64,000 nt of DNA from CAZLBC01 sp964557575 (GTDB lineage: Bacteria > Planctomycetota > Phycisphaerae > SM23-33), in the NCBI GenBank assembly GCA_964557575.1, contig CAZLBC010000016.1:5810-69809 (forward strand). The letters are read 5' to 3'. Positions 1-8,701 of the stretch are shown in pieces; the stretch's first letter is position 1, and each line of letters begins with the position of its first letter. The notes beneath the pieces were generated by a model. That model saw nothing but the letters and a program-made list of their open reading frames with translations, searched no databases and was not told the DNA's origin. The position numbers and the translations under genes were made by a program.

Positions 1-1415
1 GGGAGGCGCGGGGGTTGCTCGGCCGCACGGGGGGCAGGAAGTGGTCGCCGGGGTTCCGGCGGCGGGAGGATTTCGCGACGGTGGTCGATCACCGCGTGCC
101 CGGCGGATCCGGCGCGTTGTGCGGGAAGGTTCAGCGGGTCGCGTCCAACGGGTTTTATATTCGTCCGTCGCGGGCGATCCGCGCGGGCGACACGATACGC
201 CTGCAGCCGCCGTCGGCGGAGGCCGGTCCGTCCCTGGTGGTGACGATGATTTCGGCCGACGGCGGCACGCGACTGGCGCGGCTGCCGAAATCGACCCGCG
301 GTTTTATACACTGCGACAAGGACGTGGAACCCGGCAGCGCGGTCTATATCACCGCCCGCAAATCGGGGGATTACGCGGAACGGGCCGCCGCTGTTCCGGC
401 GGTGGCGAAGACGCTCGCCCTCGACGTGGCGGTGGACGCCGGGGGGATCGCCGTCCGACTGCTGAACGTTCCCGGGGCACTGTCCTGGAGAAAAGACATG
501 GCGATACCGCCGGCCCGGAAGGTATCACTGTCGCCGGAGAAGGTCGCGAAGGAATTCAGGAAAATCGTCGCGGGAGACCGGCGGGCGGCGGCGGTGGCGG
601 TGGCTGTGGGGGAGGGACTGTTTCTGCAGGACAAGCTGCTCAGGCAGGCGCGACAGGCATACGCCGCCTGGCTGAAGGAGCAGGGGGTCTTCGGCGACGG
701 GAACCTCGATTCGCCCGGCCGGATCGCGCTGCTGGATGACCTGGAACGCCCGGAGAAGGACGAGCATCGGTCCGGCGAGATTCAGCGGACCGTCAGAAGG
801 AACGGCGGTTCCGACGGACACGGCTCCGGCGCGGTGACGGCCGTGGACATGGCGTCAGATGTCGCCGGCGCGGACGAAGTCATACTGCCGGCGTTCTGCG
901 CGGAGCCGGACGGTGCGGGTATGACGGACCGGGTCCGGGAACTGCGCGATGCCGGTGTTACGCGGTTCCGCATGACGTCCCTCTGGCAGTTCGGCCTCTT
1001 TACCGGGCGCTGCCGGGAGCGCGTGCGGATCGCGGCGTCGTTTCCCCTCCCGGCGTGCAACCGCTACGCGGTGCGGGAACTGCTGGAGCTCGGCGCGGAG
1101 AAGGTCATGCTCTGGCCCGAGCTGGACCGGGCGGCCTTTGCGTCGCTCGCCCGGCGCTTCGGCGGGACGGTCGAGGTGTTCACGTCGGGCAGGCTGCCCC
1201 TGCTGGCCACCCGGGCGGCACTGGCCGTTGCCGGGCAGATCGCGGGGGGGCGGGGACAGAAATTCACCGTGGCGCGGGAAGGAGACCTGGCGCTGCTGTA
1301 CCCGGAAACGGCCCTGTCGATACCGCCGCAGCCCGGCGCGGCGGTCTACCGGGACGCAACCGGTCCGGCGGCGGCGGGGAGTTCCGACTTCAATTACGGC
1401 CGGGAGTGGCTGTGA
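1..1415 (+). CDS. C-terminal part of a U32-peptidase-like protein (5' truncated)
   Basis: The frame is open to the left edge, so the gene starts outside the window; a TTG at 15 could be a start but nothing favours it. The visible C-terminal half has features I associate with the U32 family (YhbU/RlhA-like proteins, linked to RNA hydroxylation or collagenase-like activity): a GKVQRV stretch near residue 37 after the basic start, and a late segment with CNRYAVRELLELGAEKV, then LWPEL and TSGRLPLL, resembling the family's 'leu-gly-ala ... sPEL ... g..PLm' strand and turn pattern. The middle is Ala/Gly-rich and low in recognisable motifs. No Cys-rich U32 signature is visible, so the function is inferred from the C-terminal pattern only. 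Confidence 0.5.
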   Translation, partial: EARGLLGRTGGRKWSPGFRRREDFATVVDHRVPGGSGALCGKVQRVASNGFYIRPSRAIRAGDTIRLQPPSAEAGPSLVVTMISADGGTRLARLPKSTRGFIHCDKDVEPGSAVYITARKSGDYAERAAAVPAVAKTLALDVAVDAGGIAVRLLNVPGALSWRKDMAIPPARKVSLSPEKVAKEFRKIVAGDRRAAAVAVAVGEGLFLQDKLLRQARQAYAAWLKEQGVFGDGNLDSPGRIALLDDLERPEKDEHRSGEIQRTVRRNGGSDGHGSGAVTAVDMASDVAGADEVILPAFCAEPDGAGMTDRVRELRDAGVTRFRMTSLWQFGLFTGRCRERVRIAASFPLPACNRYAVRELLELGAEKVMLWPELDRAAFASLARRFGGTVEVFTSGRLPLLATRAALAVAGQIAGGRGQKFTVAREGDLALLYPETALSIPPQPGAAVYRDATGPAAAGSSDFNYGREWL

Positions 1416-1429
1416 AGCGGGGTTTTCGG

Positions 1430-1469
1430 TCAACCTTAAGATTAACCCAACCTTAAATAATACTTAGCT
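1430..1469 (+). promoter_or_regulatory. Pho-box-like array (four 7-bp units, 11-bp period)
   Basis: Units TCAACCT (1430), ATTAACC (1441), CTTAAAT (1452) and CTTAGCT (1463) are separated by 4-bp spacers, the 7+4 geometry of PhoB boxes. The array ends about 90 bp upstream of the PHP-glycosyltransferase start. Arrays with the same period precede three other genes in this region. The binding protein is inferred, not seen. Confidence 0.5.
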
Positions 1470-1559
1470 TTATACAAACAGGGGCACCGTACCATCACCC
1501 GTGGCGGAAGGACCGCATCTGGGAAGATGGAACTTCCGGCGACGGAAAAAGGAGAACTC

Positions 1560-3992
1560 ATGTGTAAAGCGGACCTGCATGTACACTCATCGTATTCCAA
1601 GCATCCATCGGAATGGTTTCTGCAGCGGATCGGGACCAGGGAATCGTACACGGACGTCGATACCGCATACCGCTTGGCGAAAAGCCGGGGCATGGATTTT
1701 GTCACCCTGACCGATCACAACACGATAGACGGCGCCCTCCTGCTGAAGGAAAACTACCCGGAGGATACGTTCATCAGCATGGAAGCCACGACCTACTTTC
1801 CCGAGGACGGCTGCAAGATCCACGTCCTGGTCTACGATATCGACGAGCGTCAGGCCCGTGAGATAAACGAGCAGCGGAACGATATCTACCGTCTGCGCGA
1901 CTATCTGAAGACGAACGACATCGTGCATTCCGTCGCGCACGCCACGTACAGCGTGAACGACCGGCTGACCGTCGAGCATCTGGAAAAACTGGTCCTCCTC
2001 TTCGACGTTTTCGAGGCGATCAACGGCGGGCGACACGGCGCGTCGAACCGTGCCTGGGCCGGTTTTCTCAAGGCGATAACGCCGAAGGTGATCTCAACCC
2101 TGTATTCGAAACACCGTATAGAACCCTTCGGCGATACCCCGTGGATCAAGGGGGTCACGGGCGGTTCCGACGACCACGCCGGCCTGTACATCGGAAAGAC
2201 CTACACCGAACACGACGGTTCTTCACTGCGGGATTTTCTCAACGCGGTTGCGAAGGGGACGTCACGGGCCGGGGGGATGCACAGCGATCATAATTCGTTC
2301 GTCATGGCTATCTACAAGGTCGCGTACGAATTTTCAAAAGACCGGGGCTCGCATACCAACGGCGGATTCTGGAACCTCATCAACAGCGCGCTGTTCGGCG
2401 AACGGACATCGGGCTTCAAGTCGTGGCTGACCCGGCAGCGAATCAGGAAGAACGCCGACAACACCTCGTTCCTGCGATTTTACGAGTCGCTTACGAGCAG
2501 CCGCTTCCGGGGCGATGACGAAAACGGCGGCGATAACGTCGACCGGTTATGCGGGGAACTGTCCCGGCTCGCCGACGATTACTTCGGGATGATCCTGCAG
2601 TCCCTGGAGAGGGACCTGAAGCAGGGGGAAACGGGGAGGCTGATCAAGAGCATCTCGGCCGCCTTCCCGGCATTGTTCCTCTCGGCACCGTTTTTCTCAA
2701 CAATCAAGTACCAGAGCAAAAACAGGGATCTCGTTGCCGACCTGTACAAGTCGGTCGACATTGCCGAGACGCCGCGGGAGAAAAAGGTGCTGTGGCTGTC
2801 GGATACGGTGGCGGAACTGAACGGCGTCGCGGTGACCATGCGAAACATGGCCTGGGTCGCGCACCGCAGCGAGCGGGCGATGAAACTGGTGACGACCCTG
2901 CCGGAAGACGAATTCCAAAAACTCGACCTTCCCCCGAACGTCATAAACATCCCGTGCATATACGACCTCACGCCCGATTTCTACTCGGCGTTTACGCTGC
3001 GGGCCCCGTCCGTGCTGGGCGGTCTCGACCTGATAGCGCGGGAATATCCCGACGAGTTGATCATCTCGACGCCGGGTCCCGTCGGCGTCCTGGGGTTGAT
3101 CATGGGAAAACTGATGGGTATCAGGTGTACGGGTGTGTACCACACCGACCTGACGAAACAGTCGCAGTTATTTATCGGCGATCCGTGGGTCGCCAACGTC
3201 ATCGAGGGATACACCAGGTGGTTTTATTCCAACATGGACGAACTGCGGGTACCGACAAACCGGTACATGCGGATGCTGAGCGGCCGCGGGCTGGAAATCA
3301 AGCGCATGCGGCTGTTCCGGCGGGGAATCGATCCCGGCTTCGTCGTGGACGATCCGGAGAAGAGAAACCACATACGAAAGCAGCTTGGCCTGAAAGACGG
3401 CACGACGCTGATGTTCTCGGGCCGGCTCGGCAAGGAAAAGAACCTCGATATGTTGAAACGCGTCTACGACCGGATCGCCGAGTTGCGCGGCAGCGTCAAC
3501 CTCCTCGTGGCGGGGGACGGTCCCGAGTACGACGACCTGGTTGCCTGGGCGGACAACCGACCCCGGATTTTCCTGCCGGGGCGACTCGACCGCAGCGAAC
3601 TGTCCCACTACTACACGCTCTCCGACGTCTTCGTCTTTCCGAGCACCACCGACACGTTCGGCATGGTCGTGCTCGAAGCGCAGGCCTGCGGCCTGCCGGC
3701 AGTGGTGTCCGACGAGGGGGGGCCGCAGGAAATCGTCAGGGACGGCAAAACCGGCTACGTCGTCGCGGCGGACCATCTCGACGGATGGGTCGAGAAAATT
3801 CTGGAGCTTATAGATCTCAAAGAATCACGGGCTCACGAGTACGAACGGATGCGGAAGGCGATCAGCCGCCTGTTCGGCGCGCGGCACGGGTGGGAACATA
3901 TCCTGGCCGAGCTCATCGGTCCCAAGCCGACGGAATCGCAGCGCGAGATGATCGACATCCCGCGCGAGCATCGAACGCCCGCGCTGGTGTGA
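1560..3992 (+). CDS. PHP-domain / GT4 glycosyltransferase fusion
   Basis: An 810-residue two-domain protein. The N-terminal half is a PHP (polymerase/histidinol phosphatase-like) metal site: DLHVH at residues 5-9, TDHNT at about 51-55, and further His/Asp clusters such as GGSDDH. From about residue 408 a GT-B glycosyltransferase follows, with a Rossmann start near LWLSDTVAELNGVA, a phosphate-binding FSGRLGKEKN near 618, and the nucleotide-sugar site DTFGMVVLEAQACGLP near 697. The start at 1560 is chosen over an in-frame ATG at 1527 because AAAGGAG lies 5-8 bases upstream. Such enzymes transfer sugars to lipids or polysaccharides; with a Pho-box-like array upstream, a glycolipid made under phosphate limitation is a plausible inference. 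The acceptor is unknown. Confidence 0.85.
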   Translation: MCKADLHVHSSYSKHPSEWFLQRIGTRESYTDVDTAYRLAKSRGMDFVTLTDHNTIDGALLLKENYPEDTFISMEATTYFPEDGCKIHVLVYDIDERQAREINEQRNDIYRLRDYLKTNDIVHSVAHATYSVNDRLTVEHLEKLVLLFDVFEAINGGRHGASNRAWAGFLKAITPKVISTLYSKHRIEPFGDTPWIKGVTGGSDDHAGLYIGKTYTEHDGSSLRDFLNAVAKGTSRAGGMHSDHNSFVMAIYKVAYEFSKDRGSHTNGGFWNLINSALFGERTSGFKSWLTRQRIRKNADNTSFLRFYESLTSSRFRGDDENGGDNVDRLCGELSRLADDYFGMILQSLERDLKQGETGRLIKSISAAFPALFLSAPFFSTIKYQSKNRDLVADLYKSVDIAETPREKKVLWLSDTVAELNGVAVTMRNMAWVAHRSERAMKLVTTLPEDEFQKLDLPPNVINIPCIYDLTPDFYSAFTLRAPSVLGGLDLIAREYPDELIISTPGPVGVLGLIMGKLMGIRCTGVYHTDLTKQSQLFIGDPWVANVIEGYTRWFYSNMDELRVPTNRYMRMLSGRGLEIKRMRLFRRGIDPGFVVDDPEKRNHIRKQLGLKDGTTLMFSGRLGKEKNLDMLKRVYDRIAELRGSVNLLVAGDGPEYDDLVAWADNRPRIFLPGRLDRSELSHYYTLSDVFVFPSTTDTFGMVVLEAQACGLPAVVSDEGGPQEIVRDGKTGYVVAADHLDGWVEKILELIDLKESRAHEYERMRKAISRLFGARHGWEHILAELIGPKPTESQREMIDIPREHRTPALV

Positions 3993-4066
3993 ATCCGCCG
4001 CCGGTCACGCGCGACATTGCCCGGTGACGGCGATCCCCGCATCAGTACTTCCACGAGGTCGAACAC

Positions 4067-5821
4067 ATGTCCCCCGAAGAGAGAGCAGGCGAACCGGACG
4101 GCATGAGCATATTCATGATCGATGCCGTGGGCCCGTTTTTCAAGGGATATCGCCGGCGAAGATACAACTGGTCGAAGGTGCCGTTTGACAACATCGAGAC
4201 CCCGGACGGCGGGCTTGACGGCGAGAAGATGGACGCCATCGAGCAGGACTTCGAGCGTTTTGCGAAGACGGTCTCCCGGCTTGGATTCAACGCCGTCAGT
4301 GTCGATGATGTCGCGCACCTGGTGACGCATCACGGATATTCGCCGAAAACCCGCCGCCGGATCAAGCAGTACCGGCGGTGGTACCGGCGGCTGTTTGATA
4401 TCGCCGCCGCGGAAGGTCTTGCGGTGTACCTGAACATGGACGTCATGTTTTTCAACGACGAACTGGCACGCGCCCTGGGGAACAACCACACGGCGATCAT
4501 ATCCTTCCTGAAGGGCTGCTTCCGTTCCGTCTTCACCCGCTACCTCCCGATCAAGGGTATCGTCATCAGGATCGGGGAGTGCGATGCCCCGGATGTCCGG
4601 GGAGAGTTTCGCAGCCGCCTTGTCATCAGGACGCCGCGGGTCGCGCGGCGGTACCTCGGGCAGCTCCTCGCGGTGTGTGAAGAGTGCGGAAAACTACTGA
4701 TTTTCAGGACGTGGACCGTCGGCGCCTACCGGATCGGAGATCTCATCTGGAACCGCTATACGTTCGCGCACGTCTTTTCAGATCTGCACAGCGAATCGCT
4801 CGTTATTTCCCTGAAGTACGGGGAAACGGATTTCTTCCGCTACCTGCCGCTGAACCGGCATTTCTACCGCACCGATCACAAGAAGATTATCGAGTTGCAG
4901 ACCCGGCGGGAGTACGAGGGATTCGGCGAGTATCCTTCGTTCACGGGCTGGGATTACGAGTCGTACCGCGATCAGCTCGAAGGAGCCGACAATATTATTG
5001 GTGCCAGCATCTGGTGCCAGACGGGCGGGTGGTCGCCCTTTTTCAATCGGACCTATCTCGATGAATCGTCAATCTGGAACGAGATCAACACGTACGTCAC
5101 GCTGAAGCTGTTCAAGGGCCGGTTGTCTGCGGAGGAAGCGATCCGGGAGTACTGCCGGGAATACATGGCCGAAGGCGATTATCCTGCGATGAGAGAGCTG
5201 CTGGCCCTCTCCGACCAGGTCGTCAAGGAACTGCTGTACATAGACGAACTCGCGGAGCGGAAGATCTTTTTCCGCCGACTCCGCATGCCGCCGCTGATAT
5301 CGGTGTTCTGGGACCACGTCATCGTCAACCACTCCATGCGCAAACTGCTTCGCTGCCTCGTGACCGACTGGCAGGGCACGATACGCCAGGGCTTCGCCGC
5401 GCTCGACAAGATCGAGCGGATGAAGCAGCTCGCCCGCCGGCTGGATCTGCCCGGCGCGGGGCTGGATTTCCAGTACGACACGTTCGAGATACTGGCCGCG
5501 GCCCGCATGTACTACTTCGGTGAATTCAACGGGGAGATTGTCGAGCGGATAACCCGCCTCCGTGACGACTACCGCCGACGGTATCCCGACAGCCGGTACA
5601 GCATGCTGCTGGATTTCAGCCGGTTCCGGGTGCCGCGAACAAGCATCAAAATGTTCATGGAGATCTGTTTGCGTCGGCAGCGGGGGTACCGGCTGATCGA
5701 CCGGGTGTTCACCGTGCGGCTTCTGTCCTGGATCATTCCCGTATTCAAGCTCTTTTACCGGGGGAAGGTGTCCCGCTTTGCCGCGCAGCAGGCGATGGGT
5801 ATCGACGTGGTATTCAAGTGA
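4067..5821 (+). CDS. Large conserved protein with TIM-barrel / GH67-like pattern
   Basis: A 584-residue soluble protein with no signal peptide. A central stretch (about residues 235-310) reads FRTWTVGAYRIGDLIW, then VISLKYGETDFFRYLP, then ELQTRREYEGFGEYPSF. This recalls the order of barrel strands in alpha-glucuronidase (GH67)-type enzymes, where 'vqvKnGplDF' is followed by 'E.Q...EY.G'. I cannot prove catalytic residues. It starts 75 bp after the PHP-glycosyltransferase, with GAGG 8 bases before the ATG, so the two genes are probably one operon and this may act on the same glycan. The C-terminal third is rich in Arg/Leu helices and unrecognised. Confidence 0.45.
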   Translation: MSPEERAGEPDGMSIFMIDAVGPFFKGYRRRRYNWSKVPFDNIETPDGGLDGEKMDAIEQDFERFAKTVSRLGFNAVSVDDVAHLVTHHGYSPKTRRRIKQYRRWYRRLFDIAAAEGLAVYLNMDVMFFNDELARALGNNHTAIISFLKGCFRSVFTRYLPIKGIVIRIGECDAPDVRGEFRSRLVIRTPRVARRYLGQLLAVCEECGKLLIFRTWTVGAYRIGDLIWNRYTFAHVFSDLHSESLVISLKYGETDFFRYLPLNRHFYRTDHKKIIELQTRREYEGFGEYPSFTGWDYESYRDQLEGADNIIGASIWCQTGGWSPFFNRTYLDESSIWNEINTYVTLKLFKGRLSAEEAIREYCREYMAEGDYPAMRELLALSDQVVKELLYIDELAERKIFFRRLRMPPLISVFWDHVIVNHSMRKLLRCLVTDWQGTIRQGFAALDKIERMKQLARRLDLPGAGLDFQYDTFEILAAARMYYFGEFNGEIVERITRLRDDYRRRYPDSRYSMLLDFSRFRVPRTSIKMFMEICLRRQRGYRLIDRVFTVRLLSWIIPVFKLFYRGKVSRFAAQQAMGIDVVFK

Positions 5822-5854
5822 TTCGGCCGCTTGCTCGCGTCACGTCACCCAACC

Positions 5855-5894
5855 CTTTACGAACTATTAGTGAAAGCTGAATACGACCTTAACA
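5855..5894 (+). promoter_or_regulatory. Pho-box-like array upstream of LysM lipoprotein
   Basis: Four 7-bp units on an exact 11-bp period: CTTTACG (5855), ATTAGTG (5866), CTGAATA (5877) and CTTAACA (5888). The array lies about 140 bp upstream of the LysM lipoprotein gene. The middle units are degenerate; the outer two match the CTTAA-type core seen at the other arrays. Confidence 0.4.
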
Positions 5895-5973
5895 GTTTTT
5901 ATATACAAGTATCCGCGGTTTAATGTCGGTTGTACCAATCGGCAACTGTTTTCGTTACACATATCGGGCCCTG

Positions 5974-5991
5974 GTTAAGATTCCGTTAAGC
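5974..5991 (-). promoter_or_regulatory. Inverted Pho-box-like pair
   Basis: GTTAAGA (5974) and GTTAAGC (5985) are 11 bp apart. On the minus strand they read CTTAAC twice, the best-conserved core among the arrays here, but in reverse orientation to the others. They lie 45 bp before the LysM lipoprotein ATG, where a regulator would contact or block RNA polymerase. Confidence 0.45.
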
Positions 5992-6035
5992 CCGCTGCAG
6001 TTTCGATAAACAACACTTTTCAGAAGGAGACGATA

Positions 6036-6335
6036 ATGCGTTCAACCTTTTACTGCTTCGCGATCCTGGCGGTGTGCTCGCTGGTACTGTCCGGCTGTCC
6101 CGGGGGAAAGTTCATGGGCGGCAGCCCTTCCTGCACTCACACCTATACGCTGAAGGCCGGTGAGAACTGTTACGGCACCGTGGCGAAAAAGGTCTACGGT
6201 AACTGGGAATGCTGGGAGATGCTCGAGAAGGCGAATCCGGACATTCCGGCCGGGAAGCTGAAGCCCGGCGTGACGGTGAAGGTGCCGCCCGTCAAGGGAT
6301 GCTCGATTTCAAGCGCGTGTACACCGATGAAATAG
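6036..6335 (+). CDS. Small LysM-domain lipoprotein
   Basis: This 99-residue protein starts with a lipoprotein signal peptide ending in the lipobox LSGC (Cys at about residue 21), followed by a Gly/Ser linker. A single LysM module begins at HTYTLKAGENCYGTVAKKVYG and ends near GVTVKVPP. LysM binds N-acetylglucosamine in peptidoglycan, so this is probably a lipid-anchored cell-wall-binding protein. Extra Cys residues (CTH, NCY, ECW, CSISSAC) suggest disulfides in the periplasm. AAGGAG lies upstream of the ATG. Pho-box-like units upstream suggest phosphate control. No enzyme domain is present. Confidence 0.8.
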   Translation: MRSTFYCFAILAVCSLVLSGCPGGKFMGGSPSCTHTYTLKAGENCYGTVAKKVYGNWECWEMLEKANPDIPAGKLKPGVTVKVPPVKGCSISSACTPMK

Positions 6336-6377
6336 CAGCAGCGGCGGGACTAAGAGGGGGGAGACCAGCCCTGTGTG

Positions 6378-6414
6378 ATCGGGCCGGCGTGCGTGCGGCA
6401 GGCCGGCCCGATTT
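6378..6414. terminator. Bidirectional hairpin between convergent genes
   Basis: The arms ATCGGGCCGGC (6378-6388) and GCCGGCCCGAT (6402-6412) form an 11-bp GC-rich stem. It sits between the LysM lipoprotein (plus) and the Nudix gene (minus), followed by only a short T run. Confidence 0.6.
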
Positions 6415-6432
6415 GTGGTGTGCCGTTTCCGG

Positions 6433-6888
6433 TCAGCGGATGTCTTTTCCGAAATGTTCCCGGCACCATTTCCAGAAGTTCTCGAGAATGCACCGCGGGA
6501 TGCGCTCGTCGACCACGGCGGCCAGTGCCGGCGGCGAAAGCCACCGTCGCTCCCGCATGTCGTCCTCCGGCCACGCGTCGAGGACGCCCGTGACTTCCAG
6601 GGGAACAACGACGACACGGCATGTCCCGCCCCATTTTCGGTAGGTGTATTCTCCCAGCCGCACGTCCAGCGCCCGGCCTCTGGTGCCGGCCTCCTCGAAG
6701 GCCTCTTTCTCGACGGTCTCCAGGAGTGTACAGCCCTCGTCGATCAGGCCCTTGGGGACGATCCACCGGTTGCCGCTCCTGTTGGTGACCACCAGGATCT
6801 CGATTGCGCCCCTGCGGAACCGGAAGGGAATGCCGGCCGCCTGGGAGAATACTTCGGTATCTCCTGGTTTGTCGGTAGTCATGTGCAC
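6433..6888 (-). CDS. Nudix hydrolase (DIPP-like)
   Basis: A 151-residue single-domain Nudix protein. PKGLIDEG followed by EKEAFEEAG (about residues 45-68) is the Nudix helix, and the PKG start is typical of enzymes that cleave diphosphoinositol or dinucleoside polyphosphates. Two deviations are visible: the first Glu of the GX5E motif is Cys, and the Arg of REUXEE is Lys; the metal-binding EE pair is intact. It sits beside ppx and ppk1, so a substrate linked to polyphosphate or to nucleotides with long phosphate chains is a reasonable guess. ATG at 6888 or 6882 could be used. Confidence 0.8.
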   Translation of the reverse strand: MHMTTDKPGDTEVFSQAAGIPFRFRRGAIEILVVTNRSGNRWIVPKGLIDEGCTLLETVEKEAFEEAGTRGRALDVRLGEYTYRKWGGTCRVVVVPLEVTGVLDAWPEDDMRERRWLSPPALAAVVDERIPRCILENFWKWCREHFGKDIR

Positions 6889-7027
6889 GGCCGAAAGTCG
6901 GACGGTAGCGTTGAGGCCGGGTCAATCCCCGCCCGGTGAAATCACGGTACCGTCTCTCGGGGTATAACGCAAGCCCCGTTTGCCGAATGAGCAGGCGAGA
7001 ACTATAATTGCTGTTGCGATGAGGGAT

Positions 7028-7045
7028 CTTAGCGCAACCTTAATA
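7028..7045 (+). promoter_or_regulatory. Pho-box-like pair upstream of ppx
   Basis: CTTAGCG (7028) and CTTAATA (7039) are 11 bp apart with the spacer CAAC, the same spacer as in the array at 1441-1452. They end 30 bp before the ppx ATG, in a -35-like position. Confidence 0.45.
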
Positions 7046-7074
7046 TTCTTTGGCGTGGACTATCCGGCGGGATC

Positions 7075-8673
7075 ATGAATAATGAAATGCACGGTGGCCG
7101 TGATATGAACGGTGAAGAGGGAAAAACAGCAGAAGAGGTCAATGCCGGAAATGTGCTGGCGGCGATCGACATCGGCTCCAATTCCATCAGGATGTCGATC
7201 GGGCAGGTGCTGCCCGACGGCCGGCTCGAGGTGCTCGAACAGGCACAGCGCGCGGTGCACCTGGGCCAGGACACGTTTCGACGGTCGCGCCTGGGGCGGG
7301 CGACGATTCACGCGGCCGTATCGATCCTGAAGGATTTCAAGGGCAGGATAGAGACCTATGCCGCCGACCGGGTGTGGACGGTGGCCACCAGCGCGGTCAG
7401 GGAGGCCCGCAATTCCGACGTGTTCGTGGACCGGGTCAAGATGGCGGCGGAGCTTGATGTCGACATTATCAGCTCGTCCCAGGAAGGCAGACTCGCCGTC
7501 CTCGCGGTGCGCAACACGCTCGGGAAGAACCGGGATATGCTCGGCGGCGCCGCGATGATATCGGAAGTCGGGGGCGGCAGCACCATCGTCACCCTGTTGC
7601 GCGACGGCCGCATTACCGCCGCCCAGAACCTGCGGATGGGTTCGATCCGCCTCCAGGAGGAACTCCATACCATGGGGGTGCCCGTCGAGCGGACGGTGGA
7701 ACTGATCCACAACGAGGTCGACTCGGTACTGGACCCGGTAAAAGAAATGATGCCGCTGGGCAAGGTGAAGGCGTATTTCGCGATGGGGGCAGACGCCCGC
7801 TTCGCGGCCGCCCGGATCGGGACCCCCTGCGAGAATTCCTCGTTCACGACGATGCCCCGGAAGAAGTTCGACGAACTGGTGGATACCCTGGCGCATCGGT
7901 CTCCGGATGAACTGTCCGCCGCACATGATATCCCCTTCGAGGACGCGGAGACGCTCGTTCCCGCCCTCATGATGTGCCAGGCCCTCCTCCATCGCACCCG
8001 CGCGAAGCAGCTTGTCGTCCCCGCCGTGTCGATGCGAGACGGCCTGCTGCTGGAGCTCGCCGACCAGTTGTCGGGCGAGGGAGAAGAGATGTACGCCGAC
8101 GAGGTGATCCAGTCGGCCTCGGCCATCGCCGAAAAGTACCGCGTGAACATGGAGAACGCACGGCACATCGCCGACTGCGCACTCTGGCTGTTCGACCGGC
8201 TGTCCGCGGAGCACGGCCTGGGGCTGCGGGAGCGGGCGTACCTGGAATCGGCCGCCCTGCTCCACGAGGCCGGTATGTTCGTCTCGCCGCGCGGCTATCA
8301 CAAGCACACCTACTACGTCGTCTCCAGTTCGGAGATATTCGGACTCACGCGCAAGGAAGTGGAGGTCGTCGCCCACGTCGCCCGCTATCATCGCCGCAGC
8401 GCGCCGAAGCCGTCTCACGCCGACTACATGAGCCTCGACCGGGAGAATCGCATCTTGGTCAACCGGCTTTCCGCCGTCCTCCGGCTCGCGAAGGCCCTCG
8501 ACGTAGCCGGTCTCAGCGACGTGGAAAAGCTGGACTGCAGCCTCGACGACGACGAGTTCGTGATCATCGCCCGGGAGATGTCCGAGCGTTCTCTGCGGAC
8601 GCGATCGTTCGAGATACGCAGCGACCAGTTTGAAGATGTCTTCGGTTTGAAAATACGTTTGACCGGGGGGTAG
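7075..8673 (+). CDS. ppx: Exopolyphosphatase / guanosine pentaphosphatase (Ppx/GppA)
   Basis: This 532-residue protein has the ASKHA-fold phosphatase domain: AAIDIGSNSIRM near residue 31, TSAVREARN, and the second phosphate loop ISEVGGGSTIV. The C-terminal half is an HD-like helical domain (LLHEAGMFVSPRGYHKH, then HVARYHRR), as in full-length Ppx proteins. It removes terminal phosphates from polyphosphate, or the 5' phosphate of pppGpp. It is followed 28 bp later by ppk1, so synthesis and breakdown are co-transcribed. A Pho-box-like pair lies just upstream. The N-terminus is about 20 residues longer than needed; ATGs at 7084 and 7105 are alternatives. Confidence 0.93.
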   Translation: MNNEMHGGRDMNGEEGKTAEEVNAGNVLAAIDIGSNSIRMSIGQVLPDGRLEVLEQAQRAVHLGQDTFRRSRLGRATIHAAVSILKDFKGRIETYAADRVWTVATSAVREARNSDVFVDRVKMAAELDVDIISSSQEGRLAVLAVRNTLGKNRDMLGGAAMISEVGGGSTIVTLLRDGRITAAQNLRMGSIRLQEELHTMGVPVERTVELIHNEVDSVLDPVKEMMPLGKVKAYFAMGADARFAAARIGTPCENSSFTTMPRKKFDELVDTLAHRSPDELSAAHDIPFEDAETLVPALMMCQALLHRTRAKQLVVPAVSMRDGLLLELADQLSGEGEEMYADEVIQSASAIAEKYRVNMENARHIADCALWLFDRLSAEHGLGLRERAYLESAALLHEAGMFVSPRGYHKHTYYVVSSSEIFGLTRKEVEVVAHVARYHRRSAPKPSHADYMSLDRENRILVNRLSAVLRLAKALDVAGLSDVEKLDCSLDDDEFVIIAREMSERSLRTRSFEIRSDQFEDVFGLKIRLTGG

Positions 8674-8701
8674 TCGACAGCGTTGATTCTATTACCAGGT
8701 G

